Positions 9,019-18,375 of a stretch of DNA of 64,000 bases are shown here, piece after piece. Source of the DNA: Chroococcopsis sp964623815 (GTDB taxonomy: Bacteria > Cyanobacteriota > Cyanobacteriia > Cyanobacteriales > Microcystaceae); NCBI GenBank assembly GCA_964623815.1, contig CAZUVR010000018.1, positions 12,308 through 76,307 on the forward strand. Direction: 5' to 3'. Each line of letters opens with the position of its first letter. Within the stretch, counting starts at the first letter, position 1. The notes under the pieces were generated by a model. That model did not search any database, was not told where the DNA came from, and saw nothing but the letters and a program-made list of their open reading frames with translations. The position numbers and the translations under genes were made by a program.

Positions 9019-9864
9019 ATGTTACCCTCCCACATCATCCTCGATCCCCTATTAGTAAACTGGTTACAAGAAGACATAGGCAGGGGCGATCGTTCTACCG
9101 ACGGTATCCTCCGGGGCCACGCTAAAATAGGACAGGCTTATTGGCTTGCCAAAGAGGCGGGAGTAATCGCCGGCTTACCCGTCGCCGCTAGAGTCTTTCA
9201 ACTACTTAATCAAACGGTTCATTTTATGCCCACCGTAGCCGAAGGAGAATACTGCGAGCCTAAAACCATCATCGCCGAAATCAACGGCCCCCTAGACGCT
9301 TTATTGATGGGAGAGAGAGTCAGTTTAAATCTAGCGATGCGTCTCAGTGGTATCGCCACCTCTACCCGCCGGTATGTAGAAAAAATCGCTGACTTACCGA
9401 CTCGACTTGTCGATACCCGCAAAACTACCCCCGGATTGAGAATGCTTGAAAAATACGCCACTTTCATAGGCGGTGCGATCAATCATCGTTTCGGTTTAGA
9501 CGATGCCATCATGATTAAAGATAATCACATTCAGGCCGCCGGCGGAATCGACGAAGCGGTTAACCGGGTGCGTCAAGCCATGCCCTATCCCCTGACGATA
9601 GAAGTCGAAACATCTAATCTTGAAGAGGTGCAACAAGCTCTGAGCATGGGGGTAGAAATTATCATGCTCGATAATATGAGCGATGGGGAAATGAGGGCGG
9701 CGGTAGATTTAATTCGTCGGCATTCTCGCGGGGTAAAAATCGAGGCTTCCGGGAATATTACCCTCGATAATATTCGCTCGGTGGCCCTGACGGGCGTGGA
9801 CTATATCTCTACCAGCGCCCCCATTACCCGCTCGTCTTGGTTAGATTTAAGCATGAAAATTTAA
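9019..9864 (+). CDS. nadC: Nicotinate-nucleotide pyrophosphorylase (carboxylating)
   Basis: 281 residues, typical length. Converts quinolinate and PRPP to nicotinate mononucleotide in de novo NAD synthesis. The N-terminal domain has LQEDIGRGDRST; the barrel has DTRKTTPGLRMLEKYA, GGAINHRFGLDDAIMIKDNH and IEASGNITLDNIR, all hallmark segments for quinolinate and PRPP binding. ATG 9019 precedes the family's usual beginning. The upstream 150 bases include a HIP1 site at 8997 and separate it from the divergent LRR gene. nadA and nadB are not in the window. Confidence 0.96.
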   Translation: MLPSHIILDPLLVNWLQEDIGRGDRSTDGILRGHAKIGQAYWLAKEAGVIAGLPVAARVFQLLNQTVHFMPTVAEGEYCEPKTIIAEINGPLDALLMGERVSLNLAMRLSGIATSTRRYVEKIADLPTRLVDTRKTTPGLRMLEKYATFIGGAINHRFGLDDAIMIKDNHIQAAGGIDEAVNRVRQAMPYPLTIEVETSNLEEVQQALSMGVEIIMLDNMSDGEMRAAVDLIRRHSRGVKIEASGNITLDNIRSVALTGVDYISTSAPITRSSWLDLSMKI

Positions 9865-9886
9865 GTACTAATACTCAGATTCGATC

Positions 9887-9902
9887 GGTAACAAAAGTTA
9901 CC
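9887..9902 (+). terminator. Short hairpin after nadC, possible terminator
   Basis: GGTAAC and GTTACC pair perfectly around an AAAA loop, followed by a T-rich stretch. It starts 23 bases after the nadC stop. The six-base stem is short, so terminator function is only possible. Confidence 0.4.
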
Positions 9903-9974
9903 CAATTGTTCTTAATATTTGTTATTGTAGTTGTTAACAATTCTCAATACTTTTGGGGACGATGGACATAAGGT

Positions 9975-10655
9975 ATGGTTATACTTTCGATCGCTAATGG
10001 AGTAGAAGAAAATATACAAAGCCTGAAGACTGTTTGGAACACCATAACAAGTCACAGTTGTCCCTATGTATACAACTTCCACCTTCACACTAACTGCTCT
10101 GACGGTCAATTAACGCCGGAAGCACTGATTCAACAAGCCGTAGCCATCGGTTTACAGGGCTTGGCGATTACCGATCATCATTCTATAGCGGGCTACCTCA
10201 AAGCTCAAGCCTGGCTGAACGAGCATGATTGCCCCTGGCTACCTAAACTCTGGGTGGGAGTAGAAATAACCTCGCTTCTCCTGGATACGGAAGTACATTT
10301 ACTCGGTTACGGTTTCAATCCCTCTCACGGCAAAATCCGCCCCTATTTAGAAGGTAAACGTCCGGAAGGCGAATTCGCCGAGGCTGCCAGAGTTATCGAT
10401 GCCCTACACTCGGCCGGGGGCTTGGTAATTCTCGCCCATCCCTGCCGGTATCATCTTCCCTACTCGCAATTGATCCCCGCCGCCGTTAATATCGGTATCG
10501 ATGGCGTTGAGACTTATTATGCCTATAATAACCCCAAACCCTGGCAGACCAGCCTCTCAGAAACAGAGAAAGTCCTGGACTTAACCCAGAAATACAATCT
10601 CCTTAACACCTGCGGCACCGACTCCCACGGCTTGAGCATCCTACAGAGAATCTAA
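9975..10655 (+). CDS. PHP-domain metal-dependent phosphoesterase
   Basis: 226 residues. The PHP metal ligands are present: FHLHTNCSDG (HxH), AITDHHS, the acidic VGVEITS, ILAHPCRY, and CGTDSHG near the C-terminus. Family members hydrolyse phosphoesters, for example 3',5'-nucleotide bisphosphates or short RNA ends (RNase AM type), but this protein is shorter than those of about 290 residues, so the substrate stays open. AAGG stands immediately before the ATG, closer than usual. Its 3' end overlaps the convergent nagA by 15 bases. Confidence 0.87.
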   Translation: MVILSIANGVEENIQSLKTVWNTITSHSCPYVYNFHLHTNCSDGQLTPEALIQQAVAIGLQGLAITDHHSIAGYLKAQAWLNEHDCPWLPKLWVGVEITSLLLDTEVHLLGYGFNPSHGKIRPYLEGKRPEGEFAEAARVIDALHSAGGLVILAHPCRYHLPYSQLIPAAVNIGIDGVETYYAYNNPKPWQTSLSETEKVLDLTQKYNLLNTCGTDSHGLSILQRI

Positions 10656-11786
10656 TCTGCCCAGGTTGAGCTGGCCCGTTTTTTCGCACCACTGCCAACG
10701 CAATAAACTCGCCCTTTGATTTATGCCGATTCCGGGCATATTCAAAGCCTTGCGGGGCGATTCCGTAGCCAGGGCCACCGCCGTCTCAAGAGGACAAACA
10801 CCCCACCTGACTAAATTCTCTACCCCCTTTAAAAGGGGTAAAGTTGTCCCAGCTAAAGTGCCGTTTAATAATCGGGCGGTGCCGCCTTTGACTTCTATCT
10901 CTCTATCATCCCAGGGATACAATCCGTCTTCCAATCCCATCGGCGCTAGGGCATCGCTGACGAGAAATACCCCCCTCTCATAATCACTGGCTTTTAAGAG
11001 CAATTTCATCATCTGCGGATGGACGTGTTGACCATCGGCTATCAAACCACAAAAAACTTTCTCATTCAATATAGCCTCGGCTAATAATCCAGGTTGGCGG
11101 TGATGTAGGGCTGGCATCGCGTTATAAGCGTGTGTCACCATCGACGCACCCCCATCAAAGGCTCTCTCAGCCTCGGTGCTTGTAGCCGTCGAGTGGGCCA
11201 AACTTACTATTATTCCTCTCTCGTGTAAGTATTTAATTAATTGTCCCTCCCTATCTAATTCGGGGGCGAGGGTAACTATCTTTACGCTATGTTCGTACTC
11301 GCCTACAATCTCTTTTAAAGCTGGGATGCTCGGTTTTAATAGATATTGTTCGGGGTGCGCCCCCCTTTTCTCGTAGTTGAGAAACGGCCCCTCTAAATGT
11401 ACCCCCAATACTCTCGCTGTATTTTTCCCCTCCTTTTCCTGCTCTTTCATGAATCTATCTATTACCCCGAGAGCGCGGCGAAAATTCTCTACCGATGTGG
11501 TGACTAATGTGGGTAAATATCCATCTACTCCCGCGCCCCACAGGTAATCGCTAATTTGGTGTAATTTTTCTATATCGGTTTCTTCAATTTCGGGAAAGGC
11601 TAAACCCAATCCGCCGTTTATCTGTAAGTCAATTCCCCCTAAAGAGATTAAATCCCCTTCTACGTCTATTATCTCCCCATCGGCTTCGATTTGGGGGGCG
11701 ATCGCTGCTATCATCCCCTCGCTATCGATATATATTTCCCAGACATCTTTACATCCCACTATGCGAGCGTTGATTATCTTGAGCAT
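10641..11786 (-). CDS. nagA: N-acetylglucosamine-6-phosphate deacetylase
   Basis: Amidohydrolase-superfamily enzyme that removes acetate from GlcNAc-6-phosphate in amino-sugar recycling. Motifs include GIDLQINGG, HLEGPFLN, SLAHSTAT, HAYNAM and VSDALAPMG, covering the metal-binding residues and catalytic Asp. ATG 11786 is preferred over an upstream in-frame codon at 11840 because AAGGG lies right before it and the protein then begins MLKIINARI, as expected; this gives 381 residues. nagB and an amino-sugar transporter are not adjacent. It converges on the PHP gene with a 15-base overlap of coding ends. Confidence 0.94.
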   Translation of the reverse strand: MLKIINARIVGCKDVWEIYIDSEGMIAAIAPQIEADGEIIDVEGDLISLGGIDLQINGGLGLAFPEIEETDIEKLHQISDYLWGAGVDGYLPTLVTTSVENFRRALGVIDRFMKEQEKEGKNTARVLGVHLEGPFLNYEKRGAHPEQYLLKPSIPALKEIVGEYEHSVKIVTLAPELDREGQLIKYLHERGIIVSLAHSTATSTEAERAFDGGASMVTHAYNAMPALHHRQPGLLAEAILNEKVFCGLIADGQHVHPQMMKLLLKASDYERGVFLVSDALAPMGLEDGLYPWDDREIEVKGGTARLLNGTLAGTTLPLLKGVENLVRWGVCPLETAVALATESPRKALNMPGIGINQRASLLRWQWCEKTGQLNLGRLDSL

Positions 11787-11871
11787 TTCCCTTAGCCGTT
11801 TAAATTTTCTCATTATATGGGCGATGGGTGAAGCAGGCAAAGTAGTCGGAAATGAAAAAAGACAAGAGAGA

Positions 11872-11930
11872 GAGTCGGGAGTCGGGGATATTTATTTCGA
11901 CTGCTTCCTACTCCCTAATCTCTATCCCCA
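11872..11930. repeat. Low-complexity inverted repeat (GGGAGT family)
   Basis: Between nagA and the RTX gene, GTCGGGAGTCGGGGATA is followed after a short AT-rich loop by TACTCCCTAATCTCTATCCCC, an imperfect inverted copy. Similar elements occur near 25191, 34480, 44592 and 60180. It could act as a transcription terminator or simply be a dispersed repeat. Confidence 0.55.
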
Positions 11931-11956
11931 ATTGAATTGGGTATCATTTCTGTTAA

Positions 11957-14782
11957 CTATCCGAACAGGGGAGGGAAAGCTATATCTCGGGAAGCAGCGA
12001 AATTAAGATTACTTGGCAGGATAGCTAGAACGTTGCCGGTGGTAGTGAGGGTAAGCGCCCCGGTGCCACTATTGTAGGCGAAGTAATTGGGATTATTTAC
12101 CCCCAAGGTGAGCAGATTCACCAAGAGCTTATCGTTCTGCGATGGATTGAAGTCGGTGATAGTTTTCAACCCTCCGCCAAGCCAGAAACTATCAGCGCCA
12201 GCACCGCCGGTGAGGATGTCACCTCCGCCGCCACCATTAAGGGTATCATTTCCGTTGCCGCCCGAGAGAGTATCGTTGCCTCCGGTACCGATGAGGGAAT
12301 CATTACCGTCGCCACCGAAGATTAAAGACCAGTAAGAAGTGCCGCTTAGGGTATCGTTGCCCGCTGTACCCGTCACGACACCGTAAATACCTCCGTTGCC
12401 GAAGTTGATCTGTTCTACGTTGGTGAGAGTATCCGTACCCTCATTTCCATCGGTGCCTACAAGATCTCGTATGCTAATACTACCGTTAGGGAGAATAGTG
12501 GTTTGAAAATCGTAGTAGTTGCCTGAGAAATTCACAATATCGTAACCTGTACCACCATCGATCGCATCGTTACCGGCGCCACCGCTGATCACATCGTTAC
12601 CTCCACCTGCGGAGATAACATTACCGACACTACTACCGATGATCGTATCATTACCTCCAGTAGCGATGATATTCTCGATCGAGATTAGGGTATCCGTTAG
12701 GGTACCGTTACCAGGGAATTCTACAACTCCTGTTTGTAAATTGGCACTTATCGAGCCCCCATAAAAGGCGTAGGTGGTGGTATCGTTGCCATCGCCGCCG
12801 TTGATGGTGTCAAAACCGAAGCCGCCGTCGAGCGTATCGTTGCCCGCACCGCCATTAATGCTGTCATTGCCATAGCCAGCGGTGATGATGTTACCAACAC
12901 TACTGCCGACGATCGTATCGTTACCCCCGGTGCCGATGATATTCTCGATCGAGATCAGGGTATCCGTTTCGGTAGTGTTACCAGGGAAAGTCACGACTCC
13001 AGTTTGCAAATTAGCATTGATCGGGCCCGCATAAAAAGCGTAGGTGGTGGTATCGTTGCCATCGCCGCCGTTGATGGTGTCGAAACCGTAACCGCCATCG
13101 AGCGTATCGTTGCCTGCACCGCCATTAATGCTGTCATTGCCATAGCCGGCAGTAATAATGTTATTGGCGCTACTACCAATGATCGTATCGTCACCTGATC
13201 CTGCGATGATATTCTCGATCGAGATCAAGCTATCGGTTCTGCTTGTGTTACCAGGAAATCCGACAACTCCCGTTTGCAAATTGGCATTGATTGAATAGGA
13301 GTAGAAATCATAGGTGGTTGTATCATTACCATCACCGCCATTGATGATATCGGAACCGTAACCGCCATCAATGAGATCATCTCCCGCACCACCTTCGATG
13401 ACATCGTCACCATCACTGGCGGTGATAAAGTCGTTGCCGTTACCGGCCGAGAGGGTATCATTGCCTCCCGTACCGATGATGTAATCATTACCATCACCAC
13501 CGAAGATTAAAGACCAGTAAGGAGTCCCCCTCAGGGTATCATTCCCCGCCCCTCCGGTGACAACCCCGTAAATACCACCGGTGCTAAAGTTAATCTGTTC
13601 GATGTTGGTGAGGGTATCGACACCCTCATTTCCGTCGCCAGTTACAAGGTCTCGTATCTGAATACTACCGTTAGCCAGAATAGTTGCTTGGAAATCGGAG
13701 TTGTTCCCTGAGAAATTAACCGTATCGTAACCAGCACCACCATCGATCACATCATTACCACCGGCACCTGTGATCACATCGTTACCCGCACCTGCAGTGA
13801 TGACGTTACTGACGCTACTGCCGATAAGCGTATCATTGCCAGCCCCGGCGATGATATTCTCGATCGAGATCAGAGTATCGGTTTGGGTACCGTTACCAGG
13901 GAATGCCACAACCCCCGTTTGCAAATTAGCGTTGAGCGGGCCGTAGAAAAAAGCGTAGGTGGTAGTATCGTTGCCGCTACCTCCATCGATAATATCGAAA
14001 CCAAAACCGCCATCGATGGTATCATTGCCGTTACCACCCGAGAGGGTATCATTCCCCGTCGTACCGTTGATGGAATCATTACCCTCGCCACCGAAAATCA
14101 ACGACCAATAAGGAGTGCCGTTGAGAGTATCATTTCCCGTAGTCCCTGTTACGACACCGTAAACAGCGCCGTTACTAAAGTTAATCTGGTCTACGCCAGT
14201 AAGAATATCAGTACCCTCATTTCCGTCGCTGCTTACGAGGTCTTTTATCTGAATACTCCCGTTAGCGAGGATAGTAGCTTGAAAATCGTAGTGGTTCCCC
14301 GCAAAATTAACAATATCGTAACCGGTGCCTCCATCGATCGTATCGTTACCCCCACTCCCGGTGATTACATCGTTACCCCCACCCCCAGTGATTAGATTAC
14401 CAGCGCTACTACCGATGATCGTATCGTTACCTATACCGGCGATGATATTCTCGATCGAGATCAGAGTATCGGTTCTGGTAGAGTTGCCGGGAAATGCTAC
14501 TACTCCTGTGCCGAGATTAGCGTTGATCGGGCCCCCATAAAAAGCGTAGGTAGTGGTGTCATTCCCAGTACCCCCGTTGATCGTATCGAAACCGAAACCG
14601 CCATCGATGGTGTCATTGCCGGCAAGACCATCGATATAGTCGTCGACGCTGGTACCTAAGATAGAATCATTCCCGGCAGTACCGATGAATGTACTCAGGC
14701 TAGATATTTCTAAAGCCCCTATATTAGTTGTATTTGTTGAGCTTTTTCCAGTATTGTTAGCTTGCTTTGAATTATTAATCAT
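11957..14782 (-). CDS. RTX-type calcium-binding repeat protein (type I secreted)
   Basis: 941 residues, acidic, built almost wholly of hemolysin-type GGxGxDxxx nonapeptides (for example GGAGNDTLDGG, GGDGND), which bind calcium and fold after export. There is no N-terminal signal peptide; the C-terminal 70 residues (FWLGGGLKTITDFNPSQND and on) have the layout of an RTX C-terminal secretion signal. Two larger modules alternate: a module with TTTYAF...NANLQTGVV...TDTLISIENII, five copies, and a module with DFQATIL.NGSI...YGVVTG...YWSLIFGG, three copies. Likely a cell-surface or released matrix protein. No ABC/MFP/TolC exporter genes are near. ATG 14782 follows a long leader of about 180 bases. 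Confidence 0.93.
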   Translation of the reverse strand: MINNSKQANNTGKSSTNTTNIGALEISSLSTFIGTAGNDSILGTSVDDYIDGLAGNDTIDGGFGFDTINGGTGNDTTTYAFYGGPINANLGTGVVAFPGNSTRTDTLISIENIIAGIGNDTIIGSSAGNLITGGGGNDVITGSGGNDTIDGGTGYDIVNFAGNHYDFQATILANGSIQIKDLVSSDGNEGTDILTGVDQINFSNGAVYGVVTGTTGNDTLNGTPYWSLIFGGEGNDSINGTTGNDTLSGGNGNDTIDGGFGFDIIDGGSGNDTTTYAFFYGPLNANLQTGVVAFPGNGTQTDTLISIENIIAGAGNDTLIGSSVSNVITAGAGNDVITGAGGNDVIDGGAGYDTVNFSGNNSDFQATILANGSIQIRDLVTGDGNEGVDTLTNIEQINFSTGGIYGVVTGGAGNDTLRGTPYWSLIFGGDGNDYIIGTGGNDTLSAGNGNDFITASDGDDVIEGGAGDDLIDGGYGSDIINGGDGNDTTTYDFYSYSINANLQTGVVGFPGNTSRTDSLISIENIIAGSGDDTIIGSSANNIITAGYGNDSINGGAGNDTLDGGYGFDTINGGDGNDTTTYAFYAGPINANLQTGVVTFPGNTTETDTLISIENIIGTGGNDTIVGSSVGNIITAGYGNDSINGGAGNDTLDGGFGFDTINGGDGNDTTTYAFYGGSISANLQTGVVEFPGNGTLTDTLISIENIIATGGNDTIIGSSVGNVISAGGGNDVISGGAGNDAIDGGTGYDIVNFSGNYYDFQTTILPNGSISIRDLVGTDGNEGTDTLTNVEQINFGNGGIYGVVTGTAGNDTLSGTSYWSLIFGGDGNDSLIGTGGNDTLSGGNGNDTLNGGGGGDILTGGAGADSFWLGGGLKTITDFNPSQNDKLLVNLLTLGVNNPNYFAYNSGTGALTLTTTGNVLAILPSNLNFAASRDIAFPPLFG
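12650..13230 (-). repeat. 270-bp tandem repeat inside the RTX gene
   Basis: DNA around 12768-12950 recurs almost base for base at 13038-13220, an offset of exactly 270 bases or 90 codons. Each copy spans the segment from GYGNDSINGGAGNDTL through the ISIENII motif. The high DNA identity compared with the other module copies suggests a recent duplication. Confidence 0.85.
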
Positions 14783-14960
14783 AAATTTTACAGTTCTTTC
14801 TTGGGTAAATGAGTTCTCCTCGGATTGAAGAACTGTTAATTTATAGTTTTCAACCCGACACCCTTAAGATAAGGCTCCTATCCCTCTCATTCCATCTGTT
14901 AAATGTCACGTTCAAACCGTTACAATTGTCATGTTCGGTTTTTTCCACACTTCATAAATA

Positions 14961-17315
14961 TCAGCCAGGATTTTCGAGCAACTCCACGATCTTTTCATAG
15001 GCGAACTCATCTACCCAGCGACGGAGAATAGAGGCTAAATGCGGATTGACCGACTCTACAGTACCTATTAAATCGATGATCTCACGCCCGTCTGCTTTCA
15101 GAGCGCAAAGATGTATTCTCTGTAGGAGTTCTAGCGAGACACCTTGTAGAGAAGGTGAATCGTCCCTCTCCTCTTCATCTTCCCGATAAACATAATCTAG
15201 ATGAAGATATTCAGCCATCTTATCGAAAATGGTGGCTGTGGAAAAAGGTTTGGCGACGAAATCATCGCAACCGATCGAGAGGGCGTAATCTCTGCTTTCA
15301 GCGAAAGCACTGCCAGTGAGGGCGATGATGATCGTTTTCGAGACTCCCATTCCCTTTTCCAGCTCCCGGATGCGTTTCGTCGCCGCGTAACCGTTGAGGA
15401 CTGGCATCCGCAAATCCATCCACACTAGATGAGGTTGCCAACTGCGCCAGAGGGTGACGGTTGCCTCCCCGTCCACAGCTTCTTGAACGGCAAAACCAGC
15501 CGAAGTCAACAGCCCCACTAGAAGACGACGATTCTCTAATCTATCCTCCGCCACCAAAATTCGGTAATCGGTTTGTCCCGAGCGTAACCCTATTACTTCC
15601 CTACGGTTCGAGGTGGAGTTTGGTAAGGCTTCCACTATCTGCGCCGGAATACTGAAACGAAAGATGGAACCGATGCCCACTTCGCTTTCTACCTCGATCT
15701 TGCCTGCCATCAGATTCACGAAACTCTGACTGATGGATAAACCCAAACCGGTGCCTTCTTGAGATTTACGTCCCGTCTCCGTCTGTACGAAAGCCTCGAA
15801 CAAACTGCCAATGTCGCTTGGAGCGATACCCGAACCGGTATCCTGCACCTCGAAATAAAGTTTATTTCCGCGCGAGGTAGCCCGCAGGGTGACGCTTCCC
15901 TCTTCGGTGAACTTAATCCCGTTTGTTAATAAATTCAACAATACCTGGCGTAACTTCCCGCCGTCGCCGTGAACGTGAACGGGTAAATCAGGGGCCAGCT
16001 CGAACAGCAGATGTACCCCCTTCGATTCGGCTTTTAAACTTAACATCCTTTCTAGGGAATTTAACATCTCTACTAGGGAAAAATCGCTTTCGTTGAGGGT
16101 GATATGCCCGGCTTCTATCTTGGACATCTCTAGCACGTCGTTAATTAAGGTGAGGAGATGTTCACCGCTACGCCCGATCGCGTCCAGATAATTACGCTGT
16201 TGAGCATCGAGGCCCTGATAACGGAACAATAACTGAGTGAATCCGAGGATGATATTCAAAGGTGTGCGTAATTCGTGATTCATGTTGGAGAGAAACAAAC
16301 TTTTCGTTCTGTTAGCTGCCTCCGCTTTCGCCTTCGCTTTCTCTGCCTCCCTGGCAGTTTCCGCTAATTGGGCTGTACGTTGCTCTACCTGACTGGCCAG
16401 ATTTTTTTCTCGCCTGATCACCTGTCGAGTCATGTGATGAAAAGCGCGGGTAAGTTGACCTGGTTCATCGTCCCTTGTGGATATAAGCTTGAGTTCTGGT
16501 CTCTGGAAAGCTCGTAACCCTTCTTCTCTGGCTCCGTAAAGGCTTATCTGGCGGGCTATTGCCGTCAGTCGTCCGATCGGTTCGATGACCGAGCGTTTCA
16601 GTAAAGAACCGATCGCCGCCACCACTAGAGTGAAAATAGTTACGAAAATCCCCAAATAAAACACTAGGTAACGTGTTCTTCTGGCTGTTACCTCATCGAC
16701 GGGTACATAAATAGTTTGTGCCGTTACTATTTCATTCATCTGCCAGTTAAATCCCCCCTCACTACCGTAGATCGCCAATAAACTTTTAGGAGCGTCGGCG
16801 GGAGAACCGTGACATTCCAAACAGCTAAAATCCCTCACTGCTAAAGGTCGGGAGATAAAGAAGAAATTTTTGCCGTTTTTGGTGCGATAGCCTGATAACT
16901 CGCCACCGCTAGGTAAAAGATGAAACTTTCTTATCAGCCGCATCTCAAAGTCATCGGCTTTATCTTTCGGGTTGGTGGGGTTGATGGTGGCTTCTTTGTA
17001 AAAAAAGTTTTTATATTCCCCGTCGCCTCGAAACTCTTGAAATACTTGCCCTGCGGCGAAAGCCGGTACCGTTTCCGGAATGAATTGGGATTTATCATCC
17101 GATCGGGCTTCTAAAATTGGTTTAATGTTATTACTGGTATAACTTCTAACCGAGTTCATCCCCTGCATTAATAATTCGGCCTGCCTGCTTACCTCATTTT
17201 CCGCTTCTTTATTTAGGGCTGTCGATAAGGTAATCCCACTTAGAACTATACCGCCTAAAAAAATCAGCGTCAGTATTAGGGTGAATTTCGTTCCTAGTTT
17301 GAGGTTTGTCAGCAT
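14961..17315 (-). CDS. Hybrid sensor histidine kinase with heme-binding (DUF3365/Tll0287-like) sensor domain
   Basis: 784 residues from ATG 17315. Order: membrane helix (about 10-32), periplasmic DUF3365 domain with a c-type heme motif CLECH (Cys165, Cys168, His169), second membrane helix (about 213-238), HAMP, coiled coil (EKAKAKAEAANRTK), HisKA with phosphoacceptor His347 (NMNHELRTPLN), HATPase_c (GTGLGLSIS), a receiver domain (VWMDLRMP) and a C-terminal helical tail. It probably senses redox state or a gas through heme. Its ATG lies in a CATG shared with the divergent response-regulator kinase; a GTG at 17360 with GGAG ten bases upstream is the alternative start and would deepen the overlap to 47 bases. 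Confidence 0.92.
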   Translation of the reverse strand: MLTNLKLGTKFTLILTLIFLGGIVLSGITLSTALNKEAENEVSRQAELLMQGMNSVRSYTSNNIKPILEARSDDKSQFIPETVPAFAAGQVFQEFRGDGEYKNFFYKEATINPTNPKDKADDFEMRLIRKFHLLPSGGELSGYRTKNGKNFFFISRPLAVRDFSCLECHGSPADAPKSLLAIYGSEGGFNWQMNEIVTAQTIYVPVDEVTARRTRYLVFYLGIFVTIFTLVVAAIGSLLKRSVIEPIGRLTAIARQISLYGAREEGLRAFQRPELKLISTRDDEPGQLTRAFHHMTRQVIRREKNLASQVEQRTAQLAETAREAEKAKAKAEAANRTKSLFLSNMNHELRTPLNIILGFTQLLFRYQGLDAQQRNYLDAIGRSGEHLLTLINDVLEMSKIEAGHITLNESDFSLVEMLNSLERMLSLKAESKGVHLLFELAPDLPVHVHGDGGKLRQVLLNLLTNGIKFTEEGSVTLRATSRGNKLYFEVQDTGSGIAPSDIGSLFEAFVQTETGRKSQEGTGLGLSISQSFVNLMAGKIEVESEVGIGSIFRFSIPAQIVEALPNSTSNRREVIGLRSGQTDYRILVAEDRLENRRLLVGLLTSAGFAVQEAVDGEATVTLWRSWQPHLVWMDLRMPVLNGYAATKRIRELEKGMGVSKTIIIALTGSAFAESRDYALSIGCDDFVAKPFSTATIFDKMAEYLHLDYVYREDEEERDDSPSLQGVSLELLQRIHLCALKADGREIIDLIGTVESVNPHLASILRRWVDEFAYEKIVELLENPG

Positions 17316-18375
17316 GAGCCACGAGTTATCTAAAGGGGATGTTTTAATAGTTGACGACACTCTCGATAATCTCCGTTTACTATCGAGGATGTTATCGGAA
17401 CGGGGTTATTATGTCAGGGCGGTAACTAACGGCCCCACAGCTCTGAAAGCGATCGAGGTCGAACCACCGGAACTTATCCTACTGGACATTCAAATGACCC
17501 CTATGAATGGTTATCAAGTGTGCGAACATCTTAAAAATAACCCAGAAACGAAAGATCTTCCAGTGATTTTCCTCAGCGGTGCGAGCGGGGTTTTCGATAA
17601 GGTGAAGGGTTTTTCCATCGGCGGTGCGGATTATATAACCAAGCCCTTTCAAATCGAGGAAGTATTGGCACGCATCGATAATCAATTAAGTTTACGCCGT
17701 CTGCAAGAGCGATTACGAACTTCTCTGGATCAGGAAAGATCTCTCAACCGACAGATTCAGGCTCTCGCCACCGTCGAAGAGCGCAACCGCATCGCCCGGG
17801 ATATTCACGATTCTTTGGGTCATTCCCTCGTCGCGCTCAATATCCAGATAGAAACCGTTTTAGCTCTCTGGCACAGCGATCGAGATAAGGCTTATGAATT
17901 CCTCCTCGAAACAAAACAACTCGGTACAGCAGCTTTACAAGCCGTGCGTCAATCGGTTTCGGCCTTGAGGAAGGAGCCAGTTCAAGATGAATCACTCGAA
18001 GGTGCTTTAGGACTAATGATCCGCAACTTCTACCGCTCTACCAATATCATGCCCGAATGCGACTTATCTCTCTGTCCGCCCCTTTCCGATCTCGAATTAA
18101 AATCTACTATCTATCGGGTCATCCAAGAAGCCTTGACAAATATAGCTAAATATGCTAATGCTAGTAACGTGAGCATACAATTGAAACCCACTGACGAAGG
18201 CTTACAACTCGTAATTCAAGATAATGGTCAGGGTTTCCGACCGGAAGATATAAAGTCGGGTTTTGGCTTACGGGGAATGAGAGAGAGAATCGACGCGAGG
18301 GGGGGGCGATTGAGCATAATCAGTGATGCGGGTGCCGGGTGTTGTATAGAAGTAGTTTTCCCTAATTATGATTAG
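17314..18375 (+). CDS. Receiver domain fused to NarL-type (HisKA_3) histidine kinase
   Basis: 353 residues. The N-terminal receiver has the acidic pocket (IVDDT) and phosphoacceptor in LILLDIQMTPMNG; a coiled coil (RRLQERLRTSLDQERS) links to HisKA_3 with the H-box EERNRIARDIHDSLGHSLV and then an ATPase domain with DNGQGF and GLRGMRERI. No membrane segment, so it is a cytoplasmic relay that can receive phosphate from a hybrid kinase and pass it to a NarL regulator. GAGG at 17301 is nine bases before ATG 17314. It overlaps the next gene by eight bases, so the two are co-translated. Confidence 0.93.
   Translation: MSHELSKGDVLIVDDTLDNLRLLSRMLSERGYYVRAVTNGPTALKAIEVEPPELILLDIQMTPMNGYQVCEHLKNNPETKDLPVIFLSGASGVFDKVKGFSIGGADYITKPFQIEEVLARIDNQLSLRRLQERLRTSLDQERSLNRQIQALATVEERNRIARDIHDSLGHSLVALNIQIETVLALWHSDRDKAYEFLLETKQLGTAALQAVRQSVSALRKEPVQDESLEGALGLMIRNFYRSTNIMPECDLSLCPPLSDLELKSTIYRVIQEALTNIAKYANASNVSIQLKPTDEGLQLVIQDNGQGFRPEDIKSGFGLRGMRERIDARGGRLSIISDAGAGCCIEVVFPNYD

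Noticed and set aside
13883..14395. Long plus-strand frame (170 codons) inside the RTX gene
   Set aside because: It is the antisense of a repetitive Gly/Asp/Asn-rich gene; such repeats keep the opposite strand open. No ribosome site or family.
11957..14782. CRISPR-like regular repeats
   Set aside because: The repeats are in-frame RTX nonapeptides and 90-residue modules without unique spacers.
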